DNA of 64,000 nucleotides. It comes from Bacteroidales bacterium (lineage in GTDB: Bacteria > Bacteroidota > Bacteroidia > Bacteroidales > Rikenellaceae). The position numbers and the translations under genes are program-made. Below the pieces are notes generated by a model that had not been told where the DNA came from, did no database searches, and worked only from the letters and a program-made list of their open reading frames with translations. Below are positions 44,106-53,259 of this stretch, piece by piece. The DNA lies in the NCBI GenBank assembly GCA_910575495.1, contig CAJTFS010000006.1:60404-124403 (forward strand), in the 5' to 3' direction. The stretch's first letter is position 1. Each line of letters starts with the position of its first letter.

Positions 44106-44921
44106 ATGTCAGTAGAAAGTACGGTAAGAGCCGTGACGACGTATCGTCTCACGGAGATGAAGCAGCGCGGCGAGAAGATCGCCATGCTCACTTCCTATGA
44201 TTATTCGATGGCCAGGATCGTCGACGCTGCGGGCATCGACGTGATTCTGGTGGGCGATTCGGCCGCCAACGTCATGGCCGGCTACGAAACGACCCTTCCC
44301 ATAACGCTCGACATGATGATCTACCACGCCCGTTCGGTGGTGCGTGCCGTGGAGCGGGCGCTGGTGGTGGTCGACCTGCCGTTCGGCACCTACCAGGGCA
44401 ATTCGAAGGTGGCGCTCGACTCGGCCGTGCGCATCATGAAGGAGACCGAGGCCGACGCCGTGAAGATGGAGGGCGGCGAGGAGATTCTCGAATCGGTGCA
44501 GCGCATCCTCTCGGCCGGCATTCCTGTCATGGGGCACCTCGGTCTTACGCCTCAGTCGATCCACAAGTTCGGCACCTATACGGTCCGTGCCAAGGAGGAG
44601 GCCGAAGCCGAGAAACTCGTGCGCGACGCCCGTCTGCTCAGCGACGCGGGGTGTTTCGCCTGCGTGCTGGAGAAGATCCCCGCTGCGCTGGCCGCCCGCG
44701 TGTCGAAAGAGATCCGGATCCCGACCATCGGCATCGGCGCCGGAAGTGCGTGCGACGGCCAGGTGCTCGTCATCCACGACATGCTGGGCATCAACAAGGG
44801 CTTCTCGCCGCGGTTCCTGCGTCGCTACGCCGATCTGCATACGGTCATGACCGACGCCGTGACGGGCTATATCCGCGATGTCAAGGAGGGCGATTTCCCC
44901 AACGAAAAGGAACAATACTGA
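44106..44921 (+). CDS. panB: 3-methyl-2-oxobutanoate hydroxymethyltransferase (ketopantoate hydroxymethyltransferase)
   Basis: 271 aa TIM-barrel enzyme making ketopantoate from alpha-ketoisovalerate and methylene-THF, the first committed step to pantothenate. Visible: [19 protein letters not shown] near residue 26, the metal-binding [12 protein letters not shown] near 49, [10 protein letters not shown] near 90, VKMEGGEE near 121, GHLGLTPQS near 144, catalytic Glu in VLEKIP near 188 and [21 protein letters not shown] near 209. The other pantothenate genes are not adjacent. A strong terminator follows 19 bases after the stop. Confidence 0.96.
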   Translation: MSVESTVRAVTTYRLTEMKQRGEKIAMLTSYDYSMARIVDAAGIDVILVGDSAANVMAGYETTLPITLDMMIYHARSVVRAVERALVVVDLPFGTYQGNSKVALDSAVRIMKETEADAVKMEGGEEILESVQRILSAGIPVMGHLGLTPQSIHKFGTYTVRAKEEAEAEKLVRDARLLSDAGCFACVLEKIPAALAARVSKEIRIPTIGIGAGSACDGQVLVIHDMLGINKGFSPRFLRRYADLHTVMTDAVTGYIRDVKEGDFPNEKEQY

Positions 44922-44940
44922 TATTCAGTTCAGCAATCGA

Positions 44941-44972
44941 CGCCGCAGTTCATTAAAACTGCGGCGTTTTTT
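44941..44972 (+). terminator. Intrinsic terminator of panB
   Basis: CGCCGCAGTT and AACTGCGGCG form a perfect 10-bp stem with a six-base loop, followed by six T. Confidence 0.88.
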
Positions 44973-45438
44973 ATGATGATGAGTATTCGTTATTGCAAGA
45001 TGCTAAGACCGAGGCGCCCGACGAACGCAGCATGCGCCTGCAGGCGAGCTCTGTTTTGCAGGGAGGAGGGCAACAAGCACAGCACGGTTAAGAGCCTCCT
45101 TTTCGATACGGATTCTTCGTCGCTTGGCTCCTCAGAATGACAAAACGAAACCAATCGCAGAAACAAGGGACAATCCCGACATATGATTCCTTTTTTTTCG
45201 GGGCGGCTCGCGCCGGAAGGCGCGACCCCCGCAGCCGCCCCGAAGAAAGTTTTGCGAACGAAACGCTTTACTTTGCACTTCAAATCGCGCCTCCCGACCG
45301 GCCCGGGGACGCTCGGGAACATCTGCTGACCGTTCGAAGAGTGCTCGGCGGCCGTCTTGCCAGGGCCCGATTGGAGGGAAAGCTGATAAAAATCGATCGA
45401 AACGATGCGCGGTTTTAGGCCGTTCGGAAAAAAATGCT
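44973..45438. other. Intergenic region between panB terminator and guaB promoter
   Basis: No gene is supported; a 93-codon plus-strand frame (45137-45418) is Arg-rich and unconvincing. Contents: a dispersed repeat at 45111-45141 (GATTCTTCG...CTCAGAATGAC), then at 45200-45241 a strong interrupted hairpin preceded by eight T, in which GGGGCGGC pairs with GCCGCCCC, an inner TCGCGCC/GGCGCGA stem carries a GGAA loop, and seven bases bulge out on the 3' side. Confidence 0.5.
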
Positions 45439-45446
45439 TACTTTTG
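45439..45446 (+). promoter_or_regulatory. -7 element of the guaB operon
   Basis: TACTTTTG, exact TAnnTTTG, 23 bases before the chosen guaB ATG. It rules out the ATG at 45434, which would precede the transcription start. Confidence 0.65.
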
Positions 45447-45469
45447 CGGGCAACAAAATCCGCGTCCCT

Positions 45470-46948
45470 ATGTCGTTCATCAATGAAAGGGTGCAGCCCG
45501 AAGGTCTTACCTTCGACGATGTGTTGCTCGTACCCGCCTATTCGGAAGTGTTGCCGCGCGAGGTCCGTCTCGAGACCCGTTTTTCGCGTAATATCCGCCT
45601 GAACATCCCCATCGTTTCGGCCGCCATGGACACCGTGACGGAAGCTCCGCTTGCCATCGCCCTGGCCCGAGAGGGAGGTATCGGCGTGATCCACAAGAAC
45701 ATGTCCATCGCCGAGCAGGCGGCCCATGTGCGCCGTGTCAAGCGCGCCGAGAACGGCATGATCTACGATCCGGTCACCATTTCGCGCAACGATACGGTGG
45801 GCGATGCTCTGCGGCTCATGCACGAGAACCGGATCGGCGGCATTCCGGTGGTCGACGCCGGGCGCAGGCTGATCGGCATCGTCACCAACCGCGACCTGCG
45901 CTTCCAGCGCGACATGAACCGTTCGATCGACGAGGTCATGACGCCCGGCGACCGGCTCATCACCACCCGCAAGACCGAGCTGGAGCACGCGTCCGAAGTG
46001 CTGCTCGACAACAAGATCGAGAAACTCCCCGTGGTGGACGACGAAGGCCGCCTGGTGGGGTTGATTACCTATAAGGACATCACCAAGGTGCAGGACCATC
46101 CCAATGCCTGCAAGGATGCCAAGGGCCGTTTGCGCGTGGCTGCCGGCGTGGGCATCACGCCCGACGTCATGGAGCGCGTGGCCGCCCTCGTGGCCGAGGA
46201 TGTCGACGCCGTGGTGCTCGACTCGGCGCACGGACACTCCAAGAACATCGTCACGGCCTTGAAGCAGATCAAGGCCGCCTATCCGGCGCTCGACGTCGTG
46301 GTGGGCAATATCGCCACGGCCGAAGCGGCGCGTTTCCTGGTCGAGGCCGGTGCCGACGGCATCAAGGTGGGCATCGGTCCGGGTTCGATCTGCACCACGC
46401 GCATCATCGCCGGCGTCGGCGTGCCCCAGTTGTCGGCCATCTACGCCGCCTCGACCGTCGCTCGCGAGGCCGGCGTGCCTGTCATCGCCGACGGAGGTCT
46501 GCGCTATTCGGGCGACATCGTCAAGGCGCTGGCCGCGGGCGGCGACTGCGTGATGATCGGTTCGATGTTCGCCGGCACGGAGGAGGCTCCGGGCGAGACG
46601 ATCATCTACAACGGCCGCAAGTTCAAGTCCTACCGCGGCATGGGCTCGATCGACGCCATGAAGGCCGGTTCGGCCGACCGCTACTTCCAGAAAGGTTGCG
46701 AGGGCAACATCAACAAGCTCGTGCCCGAGGGCATCGTGGCGCGCGTGCCGTTCAAGGGCATGCTCAACGAAACGGTTTACCAGCTGGTGGGCGGCATCCG
46801 CTCGGGCATGGGCTACTGCGGCGCTGCCGACATCCGGGCGTTGCAGCAGGCGCAGTTCATCCGCATCTCGGCTTCGGGCATGCAGGAGAGCCATCCGCAC
46901 GACGTGACCATCACGCGCGAGGCGCCCAACTATTCGAGCGAACGGTAG
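45470..46948 (+). CDS. guaB: IMP dehydrogenase
   Basis: 492 aa. NAD-dependent oxidation of IMP to XMP, the rate-limiting step of guanine nucleotide synthesis. Start block [18 protein letters not shown] at residues 11-28; two CBS domains fill about 95-210 ([44 protein letters not shown]); the catalytic loop [11 protein letters not shown] near 303 carries the active-site Cys; the flap [19 protein letters not shown] near 405 follows. The ATG at 45470 is fixed by the promoter 23 bases upstream and gives the usual length. guaA lies two genes downstream. Confidence 0.97.
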   Translation: MSFINERVQPEGLTFDDVLLVPAYSEVLPREVRLETRFSRNIRLNIPIVSAAMDTVTEAPLAIALAREGGIGVIHKNMSIAEQAAHVRRVKRAENGMIYDPVTISRNDTVGDALRLMHENRIGGIPVVDAGRRLIGIVTNRDLRFQRDMNRSIDEVMTPGDRLITTRKTELEHASEVLLDNKIEKLPVVDDEGRLVGLITYKDITKVQDHPNACKDAKGRLRVAAGVGITPDVMERVAALVAEDVDAVVLDSAHGHSKNIVTALKQIKAAYPALDVVVGNIATAEAARFLVEAGADGIKVGIGPGSICTTRIIAGVGVPQLSAIYAASTVAREAGVPVIADGGLRYSGDIVKALAAGGDCVMIGSMFAGTEEAPGETIIYNGRKFKSYRGMGSIDAMKAGSADRYFQKGCEGNINKLVPEGIVARVPFKGMLNETVYQLVGGIRSGMGYCGAADIRALQQAQFIRISASGMQESHPHDVTITREAPNYSSER

Positions 46949-46956
46949 GAATCGGT

Positions 46957-47295
46957 ATGATGAACAGTGAAATAGCCGCCTGCGGGCTCTTCTGCGGGGC
47001 CTGTCCGCAGAAAAGCAGGGGGAAGTGCCCCGGCTGCCGCGACAACGAAAAGGCCGTGTGGTGCAAGGTGCGCAAATGTTGTCTGGAGCACGGTTGGCAG
47101 AGTTGCGCCGACTGCACGACGACGACTTCCGACAAGTGCAAGGTGTTCAACAACTTCTACGCGAAGCTCTTTTCTTTCATCTTCCGTTCCGACCGGCAGG
47201 GGTGCGTCGGCCGCATCCGCGAGGTGGGTTACGAGGCGTTCGCTGAGGAGATGCGGCTGGCCGGGCGCATGAACCGGCCCGTGACGAAGAAATAG
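46957..47295 (+). CDS. DUF3795 cysteine-rich protein
   Basis: 112 aa. The N-terminal two thirds are cysteine-dense: IAACGLFCGACPQKSRGKCP, then CRDNEKAVWCKVRKCCLEHG and CADCTTTTSDKC. Ten or more Cys in CxxC-like spacing suggest a zinc or iron-sulfur site, as in DUF3795. The C-terminus is basic. It starts 8 bases after guaB (ATG at 46957, with a second Met directly after) and precedes guaA by 107 bases, so it is probably co-transcribed with GMP synthesis genes. No function is known to me. Confidence 0.8.
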   Translation: MMNSEIAACGLFCGACPQKSRGKCPGCRDNEKAVWCKVRKCCLEHGWQSCADCTTTTSDKCKVFNNFYAKLFSFIFRSDRQGCVGRIREVGYEAFAEEMRLAGRMNRPVTKK

Positions 47296-47402
47296 ACACG
47301 CGGAGCATGGCCGGAGGCGCCGGACCGCATCCGGCGGCGGGTTCCGAACCGGATTTTTCGGAACCGGCGATAGTTAGCTGAAAAAACAAACGACGATCAT
47401 AG

Positions 47403-48929
47403 ATGGAAAAGATCCTTATCCTCGACTTCGGGTCGCAGTATACGCAGCTCATCGCACGGCGCGTACGCGAACTGAACGTCTATTGCGAGATTCACCCGTT
47501 CAACAAGATTCCGGTGCTCGACGCGTCGGTGCGGGGCGTGATTCTCTCGGGCAGCCCGTTTTCGGTGCGCGATGCCGGGGCCCCGAATCCCGACTTGGGG
47601 CAGATCAAGGGGCGGCTGCCGCTGCTGGGCGTCTGCTACGGGGCGCAGTACCTCTCGGCGGCTTACGGCGGCGAGGTGCAGCCTGCACCCAGCCGCGAAT
47701 ACGGCCGCGCCATGCTGACGGTGGGCGATGCCTCCGATCCGCTGATGGCCGGACTGCCTGCCACGACGCAGGTGTGGATGTCGCACGGCGACACCATCAC
47801 GGCGGTGCCGGCCGGCTATCGTCTGATCGCCGGGACGGAGGACGTGCGCGTGGCGGCATTCCGTGTCGAGAGCGAGCAGACGTGGGGCATCCAGTTCCAT
47901 CCCGAGGTCTACCATTCGACCGACGGCACGCAGCTGCTGAAGAATTTCGTGGTCGGCATCTGCGGATGCGCCCAAAGCTGGACTTCGGAGAGCTTCGTCG
48001 AGACTACCGTGCGCGAGTTGCGCGAGAAACTGGGCAACGATAAAGTCGTGCTGGGCCTCTCGGGCGGCGTCGACTCGTCGGTGGCCGCCGTGCTGCTTCA
48101 CAAGGCCGTCGGGCGGAACCTTTACTGTATCTTCGTCGATTCGGGCCTGCTGCGCAAGAACGAATTCGAGGAGGTGCTCGCATCCTACGAGGATATGGGT
48201 CTCAACGTCAAGGGCGTGAAGGCCGGGACCAAGTTCCTGGGCGACCTGGCGGGTGTGAGCGACCCCGAGCGCAAGCGCAAGATCATCGGCCGCGACTTCG
48301 TGGAGGTCTTCAACGAGGAGGCGCAGCGGATCGCCGACGTGAAGTGGCTGGCGCAGGGCACGATCTACCCCGACGTCATCGAATCGTGCTCGGTCAACGG
48401 TCCTTCGGCCACCATCAAGTCGCACCACAACGTGGGCGGTCTGCCCGAGAAGATGAACCTGAAGATCGTGGAGCCGCTGCGGCTGCTGTTCAAGGACGAA
48501 GTGCGCCGCGTGGGGCGTTCGCTGGGCATCTCCGACCAGCTGATCGGCCGCCATCCTTTCCCGGGGCCGGGCCTTGCGATCCGTATTCTGGGCGACATCA
48601 CGCCCGAGAAGGTCGAAATTTTGCAGAACGTCGACAGAATCTACATCGACTCCCTGCGGGCCGCCGGTCTCTACGACAAGGTGTGGCAGGCGGGGGCGAT
48701 CCTGCTGCCCGTCAAGAGCGTGGGCGTCATGGGCGACGAACGCACCTACGAAAGTTGCGTGGCACTGCGCGCCGTGACCTCCACCGACGGCATGACGGCC
48801 GACTGGGTGCACCTGCCCTACGAATTTCTGGCCGACGTGTCGAACGAGATCATCAACAAGGTGCGCGGCGTCAACCGCGTAGTCTACGACATCTCCTCCA
48901 AACCGCCCGCAACCATCGAGTGGGAGTAA
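47403..48929 (+). CDS. guaA: GMP synthase (glutamine-hydrolysing)
   Basis: 508 aa. Class I amidotransferase domain (residues about 1-190) with nucleophile in [16 protein letters not shown] near 80 and catalytic His/Glu in [11 protein letters not shown] near 167; ATP-pyrophosphatase domain with P-loop [16 protein letters not shown] near 216-231; C-terminal dimerisation domain ending KPPATIEWE. It converts XMP to GMP, directly after GuaB in the pathway. An inverted repeat at 47340-47365 (GGTTCCGAA/TTCGGAACC) precedes the start; it lacks a T-run and might modulate distal expression. Confidence 0.97.
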   Translation: MEKILILDFGSQYTQLIARRVRELNVYCEIHPFNKIPVLDASVRGVILSGSPFSVRDAGAPNPDLGQIKGRLPLLGVCYGAQYLSAAYGGEVQPAPSREYGRAMLTVGDASDPLMAGLPATTQVWMSHGDTITAVPAGYRLIAGTEDVRVAAFRVESEQTWGIQFHPEVYHSTDGTQLLKNFVVGICGCAQSWTSESFVETTVRELREKLGNDKVVLGLSGGVDSSVAAVLLHKAVGRNLYCIFVDSGLLRKNEFEEVLASYEDMGLNVKGVKAGTKFLGDLAGVSDPERKRKIIGRDFVEVFNEEAQRIADVKWLAQGTIYPDVIESCSVNGPSATIKSHHNVGGLPEKMNLKIVEPLRLLFKDEVRRVGRSLGISDQLIGRHPFPGPGLAIRILGDITPEKVEILQNVDRIYIDSLRAAGLYDKVWQAGAILLPVKSVGVMGDERTYESCVALRAVTSTDGMTADWVHLPYEFLADVSNEIINKVRGVNRVVYDISSKPPATIEWE

Positions 48930-49011
48930 CCGTCTTGATGAGGTGAAAGGTCGAAGGTGGAAGGTGGGTCCAAGGGCCCTTGTTTTCAGCGGGTGTCGGG
49001 CAGGGGCGATG

Positions 49012-49032
49012 ATGGTGCGCCGTACGCACCAT
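49012..49032. terminator. Hairpin between guaA and the exonuclease gene
   Basis: ATGGTGCG and CGCACCAT pair around a five-base loop. There is no T-run, so its role as a terminator is weakly supported. Nearby, at 48941-48966, is a GGTGAAAGG/GGTGGAAGG-type simple repeat. Confidence 0.35.
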
Positions 49033-49069
49033 TGCCGGAAATCTGCCCGGGCATAAAACTTATCTCTTC

Positions 49070-49564
49070 ATGAATTTCGCAGCGATCGATTTCGAGACGG
49101 CCAACCGCCACCGGTCGAGCATCTGTTCGGTGGGCGTGGTCGTCGTGCGCAACGGCGAGGTGGCGGAGAAAGTCTATCGGCTGGTCCGGCCGCGCCCGAA
49201 TTTCTACAGCCGTTTCAACACGGAGGTGCACGGTCTGACCGGCGCCGATACCGACGAGGCGCCCGAGTTCGAGGATGTGTGGCCCGAGATCGACGCACTG
49301 ATCGACGGGCTGCCGCTCGTGGCACACAACGCGCCGTTCGACGAGGGGTGCCTGCGGGCCGCGTTCGACCTTTACAGCCTGCCTTACCCCGGCTATCTCT
49401 TTTTCTGCACCTGCCAGGCGTCGCGCCGCTACTTCGGGCGGCAGCTGCCCAATCATCAGCTGCATACCGTGGCGGCCGCCTGCGGTTATGATCTGCAGAA
49501 CCATCATCATGCTTTGGCCGACGCGGAGGCCTGCGCGCAGATCGCGCTGAAACTTTTCCGGTAG
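49070..49564 (+). CDS. DnaQ-like 3'-5' exonuclease (DEDDh)
   Basis: 164 aa, a bare exonuclease domain. Exo I FAAIDFETANRHRSSICSVG at residues 3-22 (Asp and Glu), Exo II LVAHNAPFDEGCLRAAFD near 82-99 (Asp), Exo III HHHALADAEACAQIAL near 144-159 (His and Asp). It resembles the epsilon subunit of DNA polymerase III and RNase T-type single-domain enzymes. It is monocistronic, with no clear promoter. Whether it proofreads replication or trims RNA cannot be decided from sequence. Confidence 0.9.
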   Translation: MNFAAIDFETANRHRSSICSVGVVVVRNGEVAEKVYRLVRPRPNFYSRFNTEVHGLTGADTDEAPEFEDVWPEIDALIDGLPLVAHNAPFDEGCLRAAFDLYSLPYPGYLFFCTCQASRRYFGRQLPNHQLHTVAAACGYDLQNHHHALADAEACAQIALKLFR

Positions 49565-49919
49565 CGGTCGGACGATGCCGGTCCGGCGATGCAGTGATCC
49601 GGCGAAAAGTCGGGTGTCCAAGTCCGGATCGGCTCCCGTATGCTGTCGCAATGCACTGAGAAGCATAGGGCCCGTTGCGGTTTGTGCAGTAGTGCTGTGT
49701 CCGGCAGATTCCCGGCTGCGGATCGTGTGTCCGAATTCTCCGTATCGAGAATTCCTCCATTGTGAATTTTGAATCGATTCCTCTGCGGGGTCTTGACTCT
49801 GAATCCCGCTCGGCATAGTCTGCAAGCGGTCTCTTCCCTCGCTTAATTGCAGAATTGTGAATTTTGAATTGTGCATTGAGAATTGCCTGCTCGCTTGATC
49901 GCAAAGTCGCAAATCCGCA
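49565..49919. other. 355-base convergent intergenic region
   Basis: No gene is supported. The right part holds an AATTGTGAATTTTGAATTG-type simple repeat at about 49740-49780 and again at 49845-49885. No clear terminator is visible. Confidence 0.45.
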
Positions 49920-51140
49920 TTACAGCCCCACTTCCATCTGGAAGGTGAATGCCCAGCGCGTGTAGTCGTTCTTGACGGCGCGGGTGCGGTGGTTGTAGGA
50001 GAGGTCGGCCTGGAACTTGATTGCATGGCCGACAAGGTAGTGCGAAACGCCCAGCGTCGTCTGGCTGCGCCGTTCGTAACCGGCGCGCGGCTGCACCTTG
50101 CTGCGGGGAAAGAGCATCGAATTGCGCAGCGCCACTTCCCATCTTTTGCGGATGATGTAACCGGCCTGGACGTTGCAGCCCCAGCCGGTGTAGATCCAGG
50201 TGCGGGCTTCGTCGTCGAAGAGCGGGCGGCCGCAGGTCCGCCCCATGAAGTCGGCGCAGAACGAGAATCCGCGGTATTTCAGCAGGAAGTCGGCGTACCA
50301 GTTGCTGAGATTGCGGCTTGCGCCGTCGGGCAGCAGGTCGCCGCGCTGCCCTTGCGTGCGTAGGGCCTTGTGGTTGTAGGAGAACGCTCCGGCGAACATG
50401 ATCCGGACCTGTTCCTCGTGGGCCAGATCGCCCTCCGAGACCTCGCCTTTCTGTTTGAAGCGCCCCAGCGGATAGAACTCCAGCCGTCGTGTGTAGACCA
50501 GTCCGCCGTTGGTCGAACGGCCCCAGTTGCGGCCTTCGCCCAGCGTGACGGAGGATTTGGCCGTGAAGGTGAAGCCTTCGTCGCGGGGCAGGTCGTACTG
50601 AACGAAGATGCCGAAGTCGCGGTCGGAGCCGAATTCGCCGTTGACGATGCTGCGGTCGACGAACTGGAGCAGTCCCGACGAGGTGATCTGCGCGCGGCTG
50701 CCCTGTATCTTGGTCTGTCCGAGTCCGAAGCTCCAGGCGGCCGAGGGCCGGTAGTAGAGGATGGCGTCGGCGACGATGTCGGAGTTGCTGCGGGCGTTGG
50801 CGGCGTGGCCCGTGAATCCCAGCTGGATGTAGTAGACCAGCTTGGGCGAGTAGACGTAGCCGTTGAACTTGACTTGCAGCCGCTTGATGCGCGCCTCGAT
50901 CTCGCGGAAGGTGAAATCGCGGTCGAAGGAGAGCCCGACGAGGCTCTGCATCCGCAGACGCATGGTCAGCGCGAAACTTTCGCCCGGGGAGCGGTAGGTG
51001 ATGCCTTTGCCGATTTCGATCGCGAACGCCGGAGTGCGGCGTACGGAGTCGGGTTGCGGGGCTGCGGCCGTCGGCCGGGCGCTGAGCAGTGCGCCGAGCA
51101 GCAGCAGGGCGCAGCAGGCGGAACGTAGGTCTGTTTGCAT
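49920..51140 (-). CDS. OprO/OprP-type outer-membrane porin
   Basis: 406 aa from the ATG at 51140. Signal peptide CCALLLLGALLSARPTAAA at about residues 9-27, then a beta-barrel with the phosphate-selective porin O/P look: GESFALTMRLRMQSLVGLSFDRDFTF near 50, IKRLQVKFNGYVYSPKLVYYIQLGFTG near 85, WSFGLGQTKIQGSRAQITSSGLLQFVDRSIVNGEFGSDRDFGIFVQYDL near 134, ending FTFQMEVGL. In pseudomonads this family takes up phosphate or pyrophosphate; in Bacteroidales specificity is unknown. An in-frame ATG 9 codons earlier would disrupt the signal peptide. Confidence 0.82.
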   Translation of the reverse strand: MQTDLRSACCALLLLGALLSARPTAAAPQPDSVRRTPAFAIEIGKGITYRSPGESFALTMRLRMQSLVGLSFDRDFTFREIEARIKRLQVKFNGYVYSPKLVYYIQLGFTGHAANARSNSDIVADAILYYRPSAAWSFGLGQTKIQGSRAQITSSGLLQFVDRSIVNGEFGSDRDFGIFVQYDLPRDEGFTFTAKSSVTLGEGRNWGRSTNGGLVYTRRLEFYPLGRFKQKGEVSEGDLAHEEQVRIMFAGAFSYNHKALRTQGQRGDLLPDGASRNLSNWYADFLLKYRGFSFCADFMGRTCGRPLFDDEARTWIYTGWGCNVQAGYIIRKRWEVALRNSMLFPRSKVQPRAGYERRSQTTLGVSHYLVGHAIKFQADLSYNHRTRAVKNDYTRWAFTFQMEVGL

Positions 51141-51429
51141 GGCCGTAACAATGCAACTACCATGCAAATCATGGTTTTTCTTAATCTGCGCGCGGCCGGT
51201 TTTTGATGGTTTTCGGGCAGTGGCTTGTTTTTAGGAAAGTGCAGGCAGCGGTTAAAACAAACAAGGTCTGCGACCTTGCGCCCGGGGCCGGCTTGGAAAA
51301 AGCGCGAATCGGGCAGCGCAAAAGAATCGTGTAAAATGACAGACCCCGAAATCCGACTCGATTTTCGCAGCATCCGGAAACCGCCGGGTGACGGAATGGG
51401 AAGTATGGAGGGATATGGTGAATCGCGGA

Positions 51430-52629
51430 TCACTCCACATAGAGTACCAACCCCTTGAGGTATTCGCCCTCGGGGTGGTAGATGTTGATGGGGTGGTCGG
51501 CCGGCTGGGTGAGCTGGTGGAGGATACGCACCTTGCGTCCGGCGATGGCGGCGGCGGAGAAGACCGTGGTGCGGAACAGCTCCTTCGACACGGCCTGCGA
51601 ACAGGAGAAGGTGAAGAGGATGCCGCCGGGGCGGATCTGGGCCAGTGCGCGGGCGTTGAGGCGCTTGTAGCCCTGCATGGCGTTGCCGAGGACCTTGTGG
51701 TGCTTGGCGAAAGCCGGCGGGTCGAGGATGATGAGGTCGTATTTGTCGCCGATGTCGCGCAGGTATTCCACAGCGTCGGCGGCCGCTTCGGTGTGCGCGG
51801 CGCCGTCGCCGAAATTCAGACGCATGTTCTCGGTGGCCAGGGTCACGGCCCGCTCCGACGAATCGACCGAGCAGACCTCCCGGGCGCCGCCCGAGAGGGC
51901 ATAGACCGAAAAACCGCCCGTGTAGCAGAACGTGTTGAGCACGGTGCGCCCCTTGGCGTAGCGTTTCACCAGTTCGCGGTTTTCGCGCTGGTCGAGGAAG
52001 AACCCGGTTTTCTGCCCCTTTTCCCAGTTGACCATGAACTTCTCGCCGTTCTCGAGTACGACGTGCGACGCATGGTCGGAGGTGCCCCACAGATAGCCGT
52101 CGACGGCTCCGAGGTCGGCCTTGTAGGGGAGCGTCTGCGACGACTTGTCGTAGATGGCCGCAATGCGGTCACCGTAGGTGGTGCGGATGGCTTCGGCGAT
52201 TTCGCGCCGTGCGCGGTACATGCCCACCGAATGGCACTGGACCACGGCCGTGGAGCCGTAGATGTCGACCACGAGCCCCGGCAGCGAGTCGCCCTCGCCG
52301 TGGATCAGGCGGTAGCAGGTGGTCCGGGGGTTGTCCGTGAGGCCCAGCGTGCGGCGCACGTCGTGGGCGACGGCCACGCGGCGGTTCCACCAAGCCTGGT
52401 CGATCGGCTCGCGCTCGAACGACAGCACGCGCACGGCGATCGAGCCGATCTGGTAGTGCCCCTGGGCGATGAAGTCGCCCGAACGGGTGAAGACCTCGAC
52501 CAGAGCGCCCTCGGCGATTTGGGATTCCTCCTCGGCCTCGATGCGGTCGATGGCGCCCGAAAAGATCCAGGGATGGCGCCGGGCGAGCGACTCCTCCTTG
52601 CCCTTGCGCAGGTAGACTTGCGGTATCAT
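51430..52629 (-). CDS. rlmI: 23S rRNA (cytosine-C5)-methyltransferase, RlmI-like
   Basis: 399 aa. An N-terminal PUA domain (KGKEESLARRHPWIFSGAIDRIE, residues about 8-80), a middle EEHB-like domain (YRLIHGEGDSLPGLVVDIYG near 106) and a Rossmann methylase: GFFLDQRENRELVKRYAKGRTVLNTFCYTGGFSVYAL near 204-240, catalytic DPPAFAKHHKVLG near 297 and FTFSCSQAVS near 337, which holds the catalytic Cys. E. coli RlmI methylates C1962 of 23S rRNA; the same target is likely. Its ATG overlaps the stop of the upstream exonuclease by 4 bases. Confidence 0.88.
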   Translation of the reverse strand: MIPQVYLRKGKEESLARRHPWIFSGAIDRIEAEEESQIAEGALVEVFTRSGDFIAQGHYQIGSIAVRVLSFEREPIDQAWWNRRVAVAHDVRRTLGLTDNPRTTCYRLIHGEGDSLPGLVVDIYGSTAVVQCHSVGMYRARREIAEAIRTTYGDRIAAIYDKSSQTLPYKADLGAVDGYLWGTSDHASHVVLENGEKFMVNWEKGQKTGFFLDQRENRELVKRYAKGRTVLNTFCYTGGFSVYALSGGAREVCSVDSSERAVTLATENMRLNFGDGAAHTEAAADAVEYLRDIGDKYDLIILDPPAFAKHHKVLGNAMQGYKRLNARALAQIRPGGILFTFSCSQAVSKELFRTTVFSAAAIAGRKVRILHQLTQPADHPINIYHPEGEYLKGLVLYVE

Positions 52630-53237
52630 GAACGGAATTTTTTGATTTTCGGAGTGCGGAGCAGCTTTTCGTAGATGCGCGTGCAGACCCAGGCGTCGGT
52701 GGCGGCGTAGAGCTGTTGTTTGCCGGTGAGGGTCGCGGCCTCCCAGTTGCTCAGGCGCTGGGCTTTGGAGACGCGCTGTCCCAGCACGATGGCCGAGAGC
52801 TTGCGCAGGCTCTTCTCCTCGATGCCCCACTGGGGCGCGATGCTCTGGAGGTCGACGAAGCCGCCGTCGCGGAAGTGGCGTATCTGGCGCAGCGACCGCA
52901 GATCGCCGGCGACGTCGGCGCCGATCTTGGGCAGGCTGCGGTTTTCGAGCAGCCGCAGGATGGGCTTGGCCAGAGGTATCTTGTTGAGCCGGAACAGGTA
53001 GCAGCGCTCCGGCGAGGAGAGTTGCAGGAGCGAGACGCGGTGGGTCACTCCCGGGCGGAACGACGGGCGGGTCTCGGTGTCGAACCCGACGAGCGGCTGT
53101 TCCGAAAGGTACCGGCAGGCGTCGTCGATGTCGCGTTCGTGTTCGATGATGCGTATTTCGCCGCGGAACTCGATGGCCGGAAGCAGGGCCGTCTGTTCGT
53201 TGCTGATCTTATCGATGAATGTGTTTTCGGTGGACAT
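52626..53237 (-). CDS. WRN/RNase D-type 3'-5' exonuclease (DEDDy)
   Basis: 203 aa stand-alone DnaQ-superfamily domain. Exo I PLVGFDTETRPSFRPG near residues 48-63 (Asp, Glu), Exo II KIGADVAGDLRSLRQI near 105-120 (Asp), Exo III QQLYAATDAWVCTRIYEKL near 174-192 (Tyr and Asp, giving the DEDDy subtype). Family relatives include the exonuclease half of Werner helicase. It lies 22 bases downstream of a RecQ helicase gene and overlaps rlmI by 4 bases, so helicase, exonuclease and methylase share a transcript. Confidence 0.9.
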   Translation of the reverse strand: MSTENTFIDKISNEQTALLPAIEFRGEIRIIEHERDIDDACRYLSEQPLVGFDTETRPSFRPGVTHRVSLLQLSSPERCYLFRLNKIPLAKPILRLLENRSLPKIGADVAGDLRSLRQIRHFRDGGFVDLQSIAPQWGIEEKSLRKLSAIVLGQRVSKAQRLSNWEAATLTGKQQLYAATDAWVCTRIYEKLLRTPKIKKFRS

Positions 53238-53259
53238 GGATGCGGAAATTCCTGCGAAT

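Noticed and set aside
45137..45418. A 93-codon plus-strand frame before guaB
   Set aside because: Runs through an intergenic hairpin and repeat, is Arg-rich and has no promoter or family match.
45434..45469. Upstream in-frame ATG for guaB
   Set aside because: It precedes the -7 element at 45439-45446; the ATG at 45470 gives the usual IMPDH length.
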